Shown here: in pieces, positions 1-11,057 of the stretch | How the letters are laid out: every line of letters begins with the position of its first letter | How positions within the stretch are numbered: position 1 is the stretch's first letter | Source: Entoloma clypeatum | Taxonomy: Eukaryota > Basidiomycota > Agaricomycetes > Agaricales > Entolomataceae | Assembly (NCBI GenBank): GCA_963565915.1 | Contig: OY751485.1 | Coordinates: forward strand, 1,550,001 to 1,614,000 | Reading direction: 5' to 3' | DNA: 64,000 nt | Translations under genes and position numbers: made by a program | The notes under the pieces: model-generated | Told to the model about the DNA's origin: nothing | Seen by the model: the letters and a program-made list of their open reading frames with translations, nothing else | The model's database searches: none

Positions 1-160
1 GTGTAGACATAATAAGCAGATGTGCGATGTTTTTGGGGATTTGTTTACATGTATTTGACACATTTGATGCGTGCGTGATGCATGTCATCCAACGTCGAAA
101 TGATGCATCCATCCATTACTGACCTTGCAATGAGGGGCACACATGTTGAAAAGGTTACAA
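1..160. repeat. Dispersed repeat, copy 1 (cut by window edge)
   Basis: This stretch resembles 31910-32057 closely. Both contain a gcgatgttttt block, a tttgacacatttgatgcg block, a catccaac block and an atgagaggcacaca-like block in the same order and orientation. It has no open frame of interest and no recognised family. The left end is cut by the window, so the full unit cannot be defined. Confidence 0.6.
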
Positions 161-558
161 TATATTTATAGATTTTATTGAAAGCCTGTGTCTACATGTG
201 ATCAAGGCAGAGGGGGTGCACACACACCTTTTGTCTTTTTTGGCTGGTTGTGCCTATTTTTTATTTTAAAAAAAAACCTCAATTTATATTCTGGCACCTG
301 ATCGCAGTCTGGTCTTGTACACTAAGTTACAAATTTGTCGAGAACTACATACGGAGAGTATTGGAGAGTAATGCCCTGTGGTCACAGCACATGTGCAGAG
401 AGAAATATATATAAGTATCCGAGAGTGGGATCCGTCCATGGATCAAGTCCACAAGAACAGACCCCGTATATAAACTACATATGCCCGTAGGCAGAGACTG
501 TAGTAACTAAAGAGACCCTGAAAGAAAGAAAATGTAACACTGAAGCTCACCCGATAAG

Positions 559-2400
559 TTAGGGTGGGGGAAAGGCAAATAATGCGGGATGATTTGCGAG
601 CATCCCCAGGACATTGCCAATGTTGTACCTTTTGTTGGAGGCATCGTCTCTATCAAAGAGAGGACATTTGTGGAGGAGGTGGTCGACCGTCTCAAGAGTG
701 TCATCATCACAGGCGCATGTGAATGGGCCTGGATGTTTGAAGCGTTGTCTGTAGGCACCAATGGGGGCATGGCCCAGGGTGGCGTGGGTGAGGCGAGCGA
801 ACAGTGCATTGTTGTTGCCTGCCCAGGAATTGAGCCAAGGGCCACCTTTGACATGGTCTGGTTGAAATACTTTCTCTTTATCTCCGGTGTGGAGAGGAAG
901 GAAGGAACGGCCTCGGAATTTGGGGGCGGAGTGAAGCTTGCGCCATCTGTTGACAGCACTGGTGGTGGCAGCGGTATGGGCAAAGTTGGGCGACAGAGGA
1001 GACAGGGCTGTTCCTTGAGTCGACTTGAAGTGACATGAGGGGTCGGGGAAGGCAGAGCCCCATTCAGATGTGAGAGGCAGGTCAAGGTGAATGTGAATGA
1101 TGCCAGCTCCAGCGAGGAAAGGCTGGAGAAGACAGGAAATGCTGCATGAGATAGAATGGCCCGCATGAATGGAACCAGTATCTAGAGCAAGTCGGACAGC
1201 CTGTATGTTTCCGGCGAAGATGTGAATCTCCGTGATATAAGGTGCAGTGGTGATGACTTTGCTAAGGCCAAGAAGGGTGGCGATGATGAGAGTCTCGGGA
1301 GTGAGACTCCTACCTACCACTGGCTTGGGTCATTTGGGGGTCTTGAGTATGACGACCAATGGAGGGAGCGAAGTGGACTACCGCAACTGCCGACGCTGGG
1401 CCGGGCAGTGATGCAGAAGGCCGCTTGGTGGTTTTCTTTCTCAGCAGTGGTGAGGATGTCTTTGAGATAGGTGTAATGCTTTTTGTCATTGTCGACCGGT
1501 GGTGAGTCCCAGATGAAGGAATCGGGGAAGAGGTTGAGTATGTCATTTCCTGGGCAAGCTTCATTGCTGAGGTAGTCGGATCTCTTGAGTTTGACAGTGG
1601 TCATCAGTTTCTGTATGTTGACGACTGGGCTAAGGGTCTTCTCCTCCGCTTTGAGCAAGAGCTCGCAGACGACAGGGTGAGTTGTGAGAAGTTGGGCAGC
1701 TCTGATATGAGAACGCTGCACAAGCTTGGTGATGTGTTGTCTGGCAGGCATGAGCCCCACGATAGCGAGGACACCCCTGGTAGGTGACCAATTGAAAGTG
1801 CCGGTAATCCATCTGGCTGTGGTGCTCTGAGGATTGAACCCTCGCGAGGCACGAGCCACGAGAAAGCCACAGAGTGGGGTCTTTGGTGTTTCACCCTTGC
1901 GAAGAGGCTCATCAGAGGGCTTAACCGCTACCCTAACACTCTGTGATGGCAGATCCCCACTACCTATTTTTGGATGCAACCTAACAGTGAGACCGTCATG
2001 TGCCAGGTTATAGGTATAATGTATGGGTTACGTCTCATGCTCCCTATGATGGAACAGTGGCTATGCTATGATGAGCCGACTGCCGACGTACTGCTATCCC
2101 AAGGGATCACTCCCGCAGGGATGACTTTTTGTGGGTCTGTCTGTTTCTCATTCCCATGGCCACATTCAGGCTCAGTTGGCAGTCTCCGAAGATCGTGATG
2201 AAAGTGCAACAAAGATGCTCTGTAGTGGACCAAGTTCATAAGGTTGAAGGTGGTCTGAAGGCGTGGACCATTATAATACCAGAGTTGGCACCCATAAGTG
2301 AGGATTGGCATGACGCACGACATGTACAGGAGGCGTTTGAGACGGGGTGTGAGGCTGTGTGAAGAGTTACCAAGGAGGAGGGGAATAGACATGAGCGCCT
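559..2400 (-). pseudogene. LINE A ORF2, thumb, RNase H and C-terminal Cys/His part
   Basis: Continuation of the LINE ORF in several frames. At 2066-2392 there is a MPILTYGCQLWY segment typical of the region after the RT palm. At 559-1320 there is an RNase H-like domain (RSLTPETLIIATLLGLSKV) followed by HATLGHAPIGAYRQRF and a C-x-C...H...C cluster (CACDDDTLETVDHLLHKC), which matches the C-terminal zinc motif of such elements. The residue before the Asn of the expected RNase H Asp-Asn pair reads Gly (FAGN), so catalysis is probably lost. Frame changes between 1314 and 2392 confirm decay. Confidence 0.7.
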
Positions 2401-2561
2401 TGGTGGTGTAGAAGTGCCTATGTTCATTAAAGGTAAGGCGATGATCGAAGAAGAACCCAAGGTAGCGCCAGAAGGTTTTTACTTGGAGGGGAGGTTGGCC
2501 AGGTAGTCGGAAATGGGGTATGATGGAAAGACAGTTCGGGTGAAGAACATGAGTTCATCTT

Positions 2562-5500
2562 TCATCGGTTCAGTGGCCAGCCCCATGTCAGTGAGGATGC
2601 CGTCAATAGCTTTTTGACCGGCTCGCAAGTGGGAGCCAATGGCGTTGAGGTCAGATGATTGTGCAAGCCATCATCTACAAAGGAGAACAAATCAAGGTAC
2701 TGCGCGTGCCCGCGGCTGTAGAAGATTCTGAGGGCTGGCAAAAGGTAAATGCCGGAAAGGATGGGGGAGAGTGCTGAGCCTTGACCCACACCAAAGAGAA
2801 TTTTGAAGAGGTCTGAGACGTTCTGTCCTGAGACAAAACGAGTAGACCGTCCACAGAGATATGATTCAAAGAACTTACTCAAGGCGGCTTAAAACCCCAG
2901 CCGCCATAGTACTCCTAGCAAAAATTGATGGTCCAGAGAAGGGAAGAACTGTGCAACGTCGAAGGCCACGACCCCCATGTCATGTTTCTTCGCCCATCCA
3001 TTCCAGACTCTGTGTGTTATGATGATGCCAGCATCAGTTGTAGATCTGTAGCGAAGTCTGCCAAACTGGTATTGGTGGACAAGGCTATACTTAGCGCATT
3101 CGAATTGCATTCGATTGGTGATGACTTTCTCAATAATTTTTGCCACCGTGTTGAGGGGAACAATGGGTTGAAAGGACTTGGGTTTATCATAGGTTTCTTT
3201 GCCAGGTTTCAGTATGATAACCATGACGGAGGTTTTGAATGCGGCAGGCCAGCACGAGTAATCTATGCAGGCATTAGCTAGGGATGTAATGCATGTCAAC
3301 ACTTCATCTTTATGGAGGAGATGCTTGAGGAGAGCCCATGATATGTGGTCCAGACCAGGGGCAGATTTGGGGTTGCATTTGAGAACAAGGGAGATGATCT
3401 CAGGACCTGTGATAGATATCCAGTCGCGAGTGGGTTCTTGTGGAATTTCATCGAGGATTTCCATTTTAGAAGAGTTCGGAGGAGGCGTATGAAATGCCTT
3501 GTCAAAAGTGCCAAACATGTCATTAGAGGAGTGGAGAACGTCACCATTGGCCCCCTTCAAATTTGCAAGGGGGTCTGAGCGACGGGGCTTGTGCCAGTCC
3601 ATAAGGGACCAGGGGTTTTTTTGGGAGAGGGCAATGGTTTCGATCTTCTCCTCGAAGAAGTCATGTTTAGCCTCACGGATGGCCGACCGAAGATTCCTGT
3701 AGTCAACGGGGGATTTGGTGTTGAGATATACTTGCCTGGCTAGGTCGCAGGTCTCACTCCACCATGAGTGGGAGTGCGATCCTGCGCCCTTGACTGGGTG
3801 AGAGTGAGTGTCCCAATTTTCAGAAAGGGCCGTTTGGAGGTTTGTAGCTGCAGATTCGATGTCCTGGGCCGAGACGTAGGAGTCAGAAACTGAGCTAAAG
3901 GCGACTAGGAGGCCTGCGACATAGGCTTCGTAGGTTTTCAGGGGGACAATCTGCCAGACCAACGGCTGGTATAGAGTCGAGGGTAGGTAGATGGTCAGGG
4001 GGACATGGTCAGAAGTCTTGCATTCGAAGGGACACAAGAAGTGTTCGCACTTTCTAGGCCTGGAAGCTGGGAGGAAGACGAGGTCAAGCATGGAGGGCCG
4101 GTGCAGGGGATTGTCCGGGATCCACGTGGGAGGGTCAGTATTCGTTCCGCTGAGTGTGAGATTAAGGGAAGAAGTGACATGCATGAGGTTGGTAGAAAGA
4201 CTCAATGCATAGGGAACTGCAGCATCCCAGAGAGTGGATGGGCAATTGAAGTCACCGCCAAGCAAGATGATGGGGGAGGGGAGTGTGTGAGTGTTACGGG
4301 TGAGCCACTTGATGGCTGACCCTGAAGCATCAGAGTACACATTGATGAGGAAGACCTGCCGAGATTTGGTGGGCCATAGAGATAGGATCTGGATGTCAGA
4401 AGGGGCATCAAATTCTTGATGCAGTACTGGGCAGAGATGCGAGATGTTACTGTTGAAATAAGCTACTGTATGGGCTGAAGCATCAGTTGTGGAAGCGTCT
4501 GAGCATATCCAAGATGGGTGTCGAGGATAGGAGTAGATAGGGGTCCCACCTTTGGAGGAGGTGGAGATGGTGTGATGGGCAAGGTACTTGACAGGTTCCT
4601 GTACAAAATAGATATCGATATCTTCACTGTGTCTAGCAGCTGTCCCACCTTAAGGGCGGCACTTGGCTTAAGGATGTGGGCCACTTCCAATTCCTCACGG
4701 CACAAATGGTGCGCGGCCTCACCAGGCACGCTCCAATTGGCCACTACAGACATAGGTTCAATATTGGTGACAAAGTTGAACAATGCGACTGTGGATCGGG
4801 GTCCGTCGAGGACTTCGCCCACGTATTCTACAAATGTCTGCATCACCCCACCAGGCCCCCAGACATGCCCACCCTCTCGAGGAACACTTCCGTTTGGGAC
4901 GTCTTCGGGAAATTCATCATGGACAACCCAGGGGCCTTTGCCTTTAGGGATCGTCCAACGCCCAACACAATCATTGGCGGTAGTCATGTGGTAGCGTGCT
5001 GGGTGCAAAGGGGTGCAGCCCCCTCTGGCAAGCGAACACGATCGAAGGGTAAGAACCGCACAGGCACTTCTTTGGGGGGTAGGGCGCAGACACCCCCCAG
5101 CGCTGTCAATGGCCAACCTCGCAAGGTTGGAGTGCTCCTGTACCACGCAGCCGAATATTTGGGCGCGCATACTAACACGTTTGTTTACAACAGACTCCCC
5201 CGTCCTGGCGCGAGGACTTATCAGCTCGACAGAGCTTTGCGCCGCTTGTTCTTCATGCTTACGTAGATCCTCGGATTGATGTAGTTTACTCTATGTCAAG
5301 CGGACTGTACCCCTAGTATACTGCTATATAAATTGTTGACAAAAAAAAAAAAAACACTGTGTCTAGCAAGAAAAGATTCAATGATAGCATTAGTTCGCCA
5401 AACATTATGGGTACATAACCTAAGGAAGACCAGCTCGTCCATGTCAAGCGCTGTGGTTGTATTAACAATGCCATCGGAGGGGCTGATCCCACTAGTTGTG

Positions 5501-5650
5501 GCAGTTTGCATTGGTTCAGGGTTTGAAGGCGCGATGCCCTCCATACCATCTAGAACCTCGAAGCAATTACGATTGGTGGGGACAAGGGTTGCAACCTTGG
5601 CCACCGTCGTGGTAGTGGGGTGGGCAGCCTTGGCTGCCTTGCGAGATGTC
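2562..5650 (-). pseudogene. LINE A ORF2, endonuclease and reverse transcriptase part
   Basis: The endonuclease starts near 5420 with a LRLCTHNVWRTNA-like segment. It is broken by the nested insertion and resumes at 4624 as EDIDIYFVQEP. It continues through GGDFNCPS, SMLDLVF and KTSDHVPL, which are the conserved blocks of apurinic-type endonucleases. The reverse transcriptase follows with SAPGLDHISWALLKHLL, VVAFDVAQFFPSLDH, GVGQGSALSPILSG and a FVDD catalytic box. A single in-frame TAA near 2886-2888, after WRLGF, interrupts it between these blocks. Downstream parts lie in other frames, so the ORF is dead. When active it would nick the target and copy element RNA onto the nick. The long conserved frame suggests a modest age. 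Confidence 0.82.
4625..5368 (+). mobile_element. 5'-truncated LINE copy with 14-bp target duplication and A tail
   Basis: The sequence cactgtgtctagca occurs at 4625-4638 and again at 5355-5368. Between them lie 716 bp that end in fourteen A residues (5341-5354). The insert encodes the C-terminal end of a LINE ORF on the plus strand: LTRHAPIGHYRHRF followed by CDCGSGSVEDFAHVFYKC. It is homologous to, but clearly diverged from, the tail of the host LINE. Taking out one duplication plus the insert rejoins the host endonuclease exactly at LARHS/EDIDIYF. This is target-primed insertion of a short 3' piece, in opposite orientation to its host. Confidence 0.93.
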
Positions 5651-5665
5651 TTTGTTTACTCGCAC

Positions 5666-6000
5666 CGAACCATTCTCAACCTTTTCACTCCCCTTCTTTT
5701 TATTTATCATCTCTTCAGCTGTTTTTTCAGTATTTGAATGCTATGCTCATTCGGTAGCTTGAAAAAGTTAGTCTACACATTCAGGTAAAAAATTCGTGCA
5801 CTGGTTCAGGTCTCCTTCCTCTCCCTCCTCCCGAATTAATATAATTAATATAATTAATTTCTCGCGTGCGCTCCACCTATAGTTAGGGTGCACACGAGAT
5901 TCCAACGATCACGTGTTTCCGTGGCACTGGAATGTTCAGTGCCTTCGGCCCTTCACTTTAACGTTTTAATTTCAACCGCCACAACGCAGTTTCGTTCTTT
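5666..6000 (+). promoter_or_regulatory. Upstream region of the kinase-like gene
   Basis: About 335 bp between the LINE 5' end and the kinase start codon. It holds a pyrimidine-rich tract (5683-5720) and an AT-rich tandem of aattaatat units at 5835-5860. No clear TATA box is fixed. A promoter role is inferred from position only. Confidence 0.35.
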
Positions 6001-8564
6001 ATGTCTTCTACCGTTGCTGGCCCTTCTACCATTCCTGGGCCTGCTACCATTCCTGGGCCTTCTACCATTGCTGGGTCCCCACCTGAAGCCCTTGACGAAA
6101 TCAAGGCATTATTCTCTTGGAATCCTCCTCCTCTCATTGCTGCGCCTAACAAGAAGCCATCAACTGCCACCCGTGCACCTTCGGTTTATGATAAACATTT
6201 TAAAAAGAAGCTGGTTCTTAAGAGGGTAGTGCGGCTTCCAACCCTAGTCCAAGATCTAGCAAAAAATGTCGATACAGCACTTGACGCCGCTTTAGCCACC
6301 CTTCCGCCTCTGGCTGGCTTCATCACAGCCGAAATACGAGCAGATCTCCTGGAGAATTTAAACACTGTTGTGACCGACGAAAAAGCAGTTACCAACTTTT
6401 ACGACAAAACCACCGCCTCATACTGCACGCCTGTGGCTTCGACCCTTGCTCTGCACCCCACTGCTCCGTTTTCACGATGGCGGTCTCTCTTGTTCTGGAC
6501 GCAATCAGGTCCTTCCTCCAGTTATGCAATTATGGACGGGCAGCTCTGCTTCATGCCGGAAGGCGTCACTGAGATCCAGAAAACACAACAGACAGCCATC
6601 GTGGACAGCATGGAGCCCAAAATTCGTCGCATCCTTGAGGAGCTGAGGAAGTCTATGTTGCCTTTGGCGACGTGGGAGATGAAGAGTGTCAGTGCGGGTC
6701 CTATTGAAGTAATGATGGCGGTTGCTAAACTGGGCAACTTTTCTTGGACGACCTGCAGCACTCCCAAATGCTCCTTGGATGATAGACATAAGAAAGCAAA
6801 GGAGAATGTCCTGCGGGCTGTCGTTGGACCTGATGCGCAGGCTCCCCCGTGGAGTTTCCCTGTATGTTCGTACTCTCTAAACCGCCAAAAATGGTGTTCA
6901 TCAATTATAGGATGGTGCTTCAAATACTTCCCTTGTTACAGGAAGTCGCGATGAAGAAATCGACGCACAACCACTCGCACCCATTGTAGCATCCTCTGCA
7001 ACCCCACAACGACCGGTCACTCGACAAGTCACTCGATTAGCTGCAGGGTCAGGTCCTCCGACGCTCCCTCCAGCACAACCGAGTGCATCACGTCCATCAA
7101 ATCATCGGTCTCGTAGCAAGGATAAAGGCAAGAAACGCCAACAAGACGACGACGAGGAAGAGGAGGCCTACCAATATCGGCCTAACATGTCTCGTACGAA
7201 GGATAAAGGCAAGAAACGCCGACGAGATGATGACGAGGAAAAGGAAGAGGAAGAGAAGGCCTACCAAGATCGGCATGGCATTTCTGCGCAAAGTCTAGTG
7301 CAGCAGGTGACGTGCAATACAATACCCGTCAAAATAATGCTGATCTGTCAACTTTCTCAGGCGTGGGCACAAGCCGTACGAGTCGATGGGACCGTCATCG
7401 TCCTTCACTCAGGCAACCACGAGCTCGTGTGTCTCCGCCATCGAGCCTCTCAGACGCTTTACGTTTCAGACGTCATAGAACCATCTACGTGCGTTGACCC
7501 CGGGTATGGGAAGCTCCATGTTGGCATCTATATCGCTGCCATCCAAGACACGGTGGACCGCCTATCCCAATTAAAGCCCCCTGGTGACTTGATCGCTGGG
7601 GACAAGGCCCGGGGCGACCAGGGTCGTGATCGGGGTTCTGGAAGTCGGCGCAAGGACGGCCGTGGACATCGCAAGGGTAGAGGTGGGAAAAAGCGTGGAT
7701 TCCAAGGCTCGGCAGGAAGGAAAGGTCCTCAGGATGGTGAATTGGTAGCCATCGAGGTATGTTTGGCCTGACCTATGTTTAGTCTTTCGACGAACCTGAC
7801 AAGCTACAGAAAACGATAGGTGTGGCCAGTAACCGTGCTGTTGTCCTTCTCTACCTCCAATACGATGTATACGACTCCCCGGTACCTGCCTCGTTCCTTC
7901 GCTCTGCTCCTTCGATCATGACACACACAAGGTGTCCAACTCCCCCATTGTCTCCACAAGCCATCCGCACTTACGGGCTAGAGGAATGTCTGACCATTAT
8001 CCTTACATCGGAAGTTGGGCGGGGCGCAACAGGCGTGGTCCACCGCGGCACACTTGAGCCAGAAATTATGGAAGGAGCCATGCCACTGGATGTAGTCGTC
8101 AAGCTCGCGTTTGACAGTGGACAGCGGGATGCCCTCAGGAGCGAATACGAAGTCTATCGCCGTTTGAGGTCCAAGGGAGTTCGTCGAGGCATCGCGACAG
8201 CACTGGGTTTCTTCGATGACTCCGAAGGTGGCGCTTGTGCTCTTGTCATGCTTTATGCAGGTGTTCCACTCTCCACCGAGTCGCAATGCAATTTGTCGAT
8301 CTCTGACCGGTAGGTCTTACTTGTTCGACGTACAATACTGGTTATTCATTTCAAATTAGCGAATCAGCACTCTCAACATTGAAATCTATTCATTGTGCAG
8401 GCATACTCCACGGAGACATCCGTCGGGATAATATCCTTATCGGTGACTCAGGTGTTACAATCATCGACTTTGGGCATTCGGAAAAATGTGACAATCAAGG
8501 AGCCAAAGACGAAGAATTGTCACGACTTTCTTATTTTCTTGGCTTGGCGAGCGGGAGTCACTAG
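6001..8564 (+). CDS. Fungal kinase-like protein (five exons, 785 aa)
   Basis: Exons deduced at 6001-6861, 6911-7306, 7361-7756, 7810-8309 and 8360-8564. All phases join and the introns are 49-54 bp with GT..AG ends. The 7307-7360 intron is 54 bp without a stop, so retention would also be in frame. The N-terminal 290 residues are of unknown fold. A linker with two copies of a KDKGKKR.DDDEE motif follows (about residues 320-375), probably nuclear-targeting. The C-terminal kinase fold has a Gly-rich loop VGRGATGVV (about 616), a VVVKLAF lysine (about 649), a catalytic loop HGDIRRDNIL (about 735) and IDFG (about 754). The chain ends about 30 residues after DFG, so the C-lobe is very short, as in many small agaricomycete kinase-like proteins. 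No stop or frameshift is seen. Substrate unknown. Confidence 0.8.
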
Positions 8565-9045
8565 AGAATGGTGAAACCAGTTTTCCCAAGCCCTTGGTTG
8601 AGGTACAAAGGCTGGTGGTGAATCAGAAGATGTTGCAATCCCGATTTGTGTCGAGTTTGGATGATACTCGTAGGATGAAGCCATCAGGGAGAGAAACTGA
8701 TGATGCCGAGTTTCATATGGACTTCTACTTCCCTATGGACGCTCTCCCGACTTCTGTGCCTTGTCAAGCAATCATTCGTCTCATCTCCTTGTCTGTGCAT
8801 GTGTAGTGCTAGCGACTTTTCCCAAAGTTAGTGTTGTGTGTCTTCTGGAATGGTTGGCTGCAATTGTTTGGGTGATCCAGGGCATCCAGTTGAAAGTTTC
8901 TGTGATAATGTAAGTGGGGACATGAGATTTAACCTGTGATGACAGGCCAGCAGAGCCAGCCCACGAACAGGTGACACTCAATCCGACAGCCGAGCCGACG
9001 CGCTGGCAGAACATTACTTTAGGCCTCTTGGGGTGGTCCGAGCTG
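8565..9045. other. Intergenic region, no gene recognised
   Basis: Downstream of the kinase stop. Only short open frames occur on both strands, with no recognisable domain or repeat. Confidence 0.5.
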
Positions 9046-9300
9046 AGTGTACATACTGGTAGTTGGTCCATTTTTGTATGAGGTTTGAGTGTAACATCGG
9101 GCGAGTCTGGTCGTTATCGTCCACGATGGCGTTTAAACAACGGACCTCGCTGCTGGCCGCAGCGCTTGCTTTGATCATGATCGTCTATGTGTTCATCCTC
9201 ATCAGCGTCTTCATCACCGATCAGCCCTAAAAACTCCCCGAAAAGCCATCAATTGGGTTCAGACTCAATGTTAGCGAAGCATGCATGTCATTCCCTCCGC
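9046..9300 (+). pseudogene. Duplicated 5' fragment of the vacuolar M28 protease gene
   Basis: Aligns by eye with 48010-48240, the promoter-proximal and first-exon part of the protease gene. It includes gaggtttgagtgt, the start context ccacgatggcgtt and the N-terminal membrane segment. The frame starts at 9126, reads MAFKQRTSLLAAALALIM, then meets a TAA directly after TDQP, where the parent has CAA. A further extra stretch of about 10 bp lies near 9249. Similarity ends after gttagcgaagcatg. This is a truncated, non-functional segmental copy in the same orientation as its parent 39 kb away. Confidence 0.85.
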
Positions 9301-9980
9301 CCCTTTTAAACTCCCCACCCCATGATAAGTACTTAGCAACGAAATACTCAAAAACTCGCACCGTAGACTCGCTGACACCAATAGATTACAAGGTGTGACG
9401 TAGACAGTATGTAGAGTGTTTGCTTACATCAGCAATTTGGACAAGAGTTGCTTTAGTGTCTTTGAGCAGCTTTGAAAAGCTGCAGAAGACACTAAAGCTG
9501 CAAAAGATGTTCAAGATGCTGCATCTTTTAGAAGCTATGTACCTTGGCTTGTATAAGCTGATGAACAGCTTAACGAACCTCTTAAAAAAGCCATTCCCGG
9601 CTTTCGCAACAGCTTCTATGGCTTTATTGCTAGCTTTACAACGAGCTTCAGATGATTATGGGAGAATGAAAATTCCATTTCATTGTCATAGTTTCTACCT
9701 GTAGTGTACACACCAATGAATAACCACCCACACATATCCCATGCCATCAGTGGACCCCAACGTGCAGCCAGAATCAACCAGTCCGCCCGAGCTACCTTGC
9801 TTCAACCCCAGCCATTTCGGGGTTGTGTGTGTACAGGCTGGTCTAGCGCGCTGTCGAGCCGTCGGGGGTCAGGGGCTGTCGTCGTCAGACAACATGAAGG
9901 ACCTGTGGGTTGTCCAAAGAAGACTATCAGTGAGACGACGGCTGGGTAGCCGCCATCATTTGAAAAAAGAAAGATATTGG
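9301..9980. other. Mostly non-coding; Ala/Glu-rich coding remnant at about 9440-9690
   Basis: One frame at 9440-9690 reads EDTKAAKDVQDAASF and later LNEPLKKAIPGFRNSFYGF, broken by stops, which looks like a decayed gene of unknown family. A similar AEDT/AEAA pattern recurs at 45220-45370. The rest (9700-9975) shows nothing. The last five bases, attgg (9976-9980), are the target duplication of the next element. Confidence 0.4.
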
Positions 9981-10344
9981 TGTTGGAACTATAGGTTCTA
10001 GCACTGTGATCCTGCTGACTAAGCAACATGTGATCACTGCATCATCATGATGTACCCATGACATCATACTGATGTCATTCTCTGGAGCACTCCATGAGTT
10101 ACTATATATGTGTCTTTAGTGTAGGAACATACAAAGAGACCACAACATGGTCCGTGCGCATATATTAGTATAAATAGTAGACCTGTAACGTAGTTGCAGA
10201 ATAAGAACTCTTCCAGTTCCCACCACATCAGTTGTCTCTAAACTCTCCTCTAGCTTAACAAGCTACTCAATTCCTGATCCTCTATCCACTCTTGCTAACT
10301 ACCTTGTACGTTGTCCCACATGGCGCACCTCGCTATATTCAATA
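9981..10344 (+). repeat. Copia A 5' LTR (364 bp)
   Basis: Starts TGTTGGAAC and ends TTCAATA, so the terminal inverted repeat is imperfect (TGTTG/CAATA). A TATA box (tataaata) lies at 10169-10176. It differs from the 3' LTR at 12 positions by eye, all transitions, with no indel apart from the nested Tc1. Confidence 0.92.
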
Positions 10345-10356
10345 GGTTATGGGCCC
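10345..10356 (+). promoter_or_regulatory. Copia A primer binding site, half initiator tRNA-Met type
   Basis: GGTTATGGGCCC directly follows the LTR. This is the priming site known from Drosophila copia, complementary to the anticodon region of initiator tRNA-Met, so priming uses a tRNA half-molecule. Copia B has the same 12-mer in the same place. Confidence 0.85.
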
Positions 10357-10367
10357 TGCTGGCCCTT

Positions 10368-10955
10368 ATGGCTGGTGGTTTCGCCGCCTTCATCATAGTC
10401 TACATTATAGTTACATGCTGTTGCATTTTGGACAGAAGGACTCCCAGGGCTGCTGGCATTGCCGCCCCTGAGGACGACGAACCCACTGAGCTTGCTCGCG
10501 ATCATCGCAGTCGCTTGGCATTGAGCCAGCGCACTAGGTCACCGTCACCGGTACCTATACCTCTGCCTTCCGGGCAACGTCCACCTTTGTGCAGATGTGG
10601 AGCTGAGCCTCTCAGAGAACAATTCGTTCTCCATAATTGGCCGTCTACCACTCACAGAGTATACTCCAGAGTGTAAGGACTGCTCGTGGCGCATTGTCAA
10701 AGCTGTCGCAGCTTCTTCGTGGATAGAGATGGACACCAAGGTCCAGAAATATTGGAAAGCATACACGCCGCTCGCTCCGGACTAGATTCTAGTCCTGCTC
10801 CGCCTTACAGACATTCGGCATGGAGAGAAACTGTTCCTGGAAATCTGTTTGAATATCAGTGCTGCTGTCCTCGGTCAGCACCAGGCTTCAGGTGCCCTGA
10901 GCACGAGGATCCTCCTCCACCTTACAGGCGTTCTGAAAGTCCACGCCAACAATAA
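10368..10955 (+). pseudogene. Copia A leader ORF with membrane segment and PPxY-like motifs
   Basis: An open frame lies between the LTR and gag. It is open from ATG 10320 inside the LTR, with a second ATG at 10368. The product begins with a hydrophobic stretch (MAGGFAAFIIVYIIVTCCC) and then an acidic and Arg/Ser/Pro-rich part. It has Cys pairs (CRC, CQSC) and ends with two proline motifs, PAPPYRH and PPPPYRR. One in-frame TAA at 10674-10676 splits it. Copia elements normally have nothing between the primer site and gag, and copia B has no room for such an ORF. Family and function unknown. A signal-anchored membrane protein is inferred. Confidence 0.55.
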
Positions 10956-11057
10956 TCGTGGCAGCATGCAGCACACATGATTGAATTTTTTTCTCTGTGT
11001 CTCAGTTTTTCATTAAACCATATGCTGACCAAATTTCCCTTCAGATCTCTTCAAAAA

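Larger units (their letters stand above)
256..5665 (-). mobile_element. LINE-type retrotransposon (LINE A), decayed, interrupted by a younger LINE
   Basis: A minus-strand non-LTR element with the order endonuclease, reverse transcriptase, RNase H, Cys/His tail and 3' UTR. The 3' terminus is a T-rich run at 256-267, which is the A tail on the minus strand. The 3' UTR (about 270-560) resembles 62553-62860. The 5' end is not clear. An in-frame stop about 5660 and the absence of an ORF1 suggest 5' truncation. The domain order fits the fungal Tad1-like clade, which is inferred from family knowledge. A plus-strand LINE fragment is nested at 4639-5354. Confidence 0.8.

Noticed and set aside
7097..7291. 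Minus-strand hydrophobic open frame in the kinase gene
   Set aside because: Mirror of the Lys/Asp/Glu repeat in the kinase linker, not a membrane protein.
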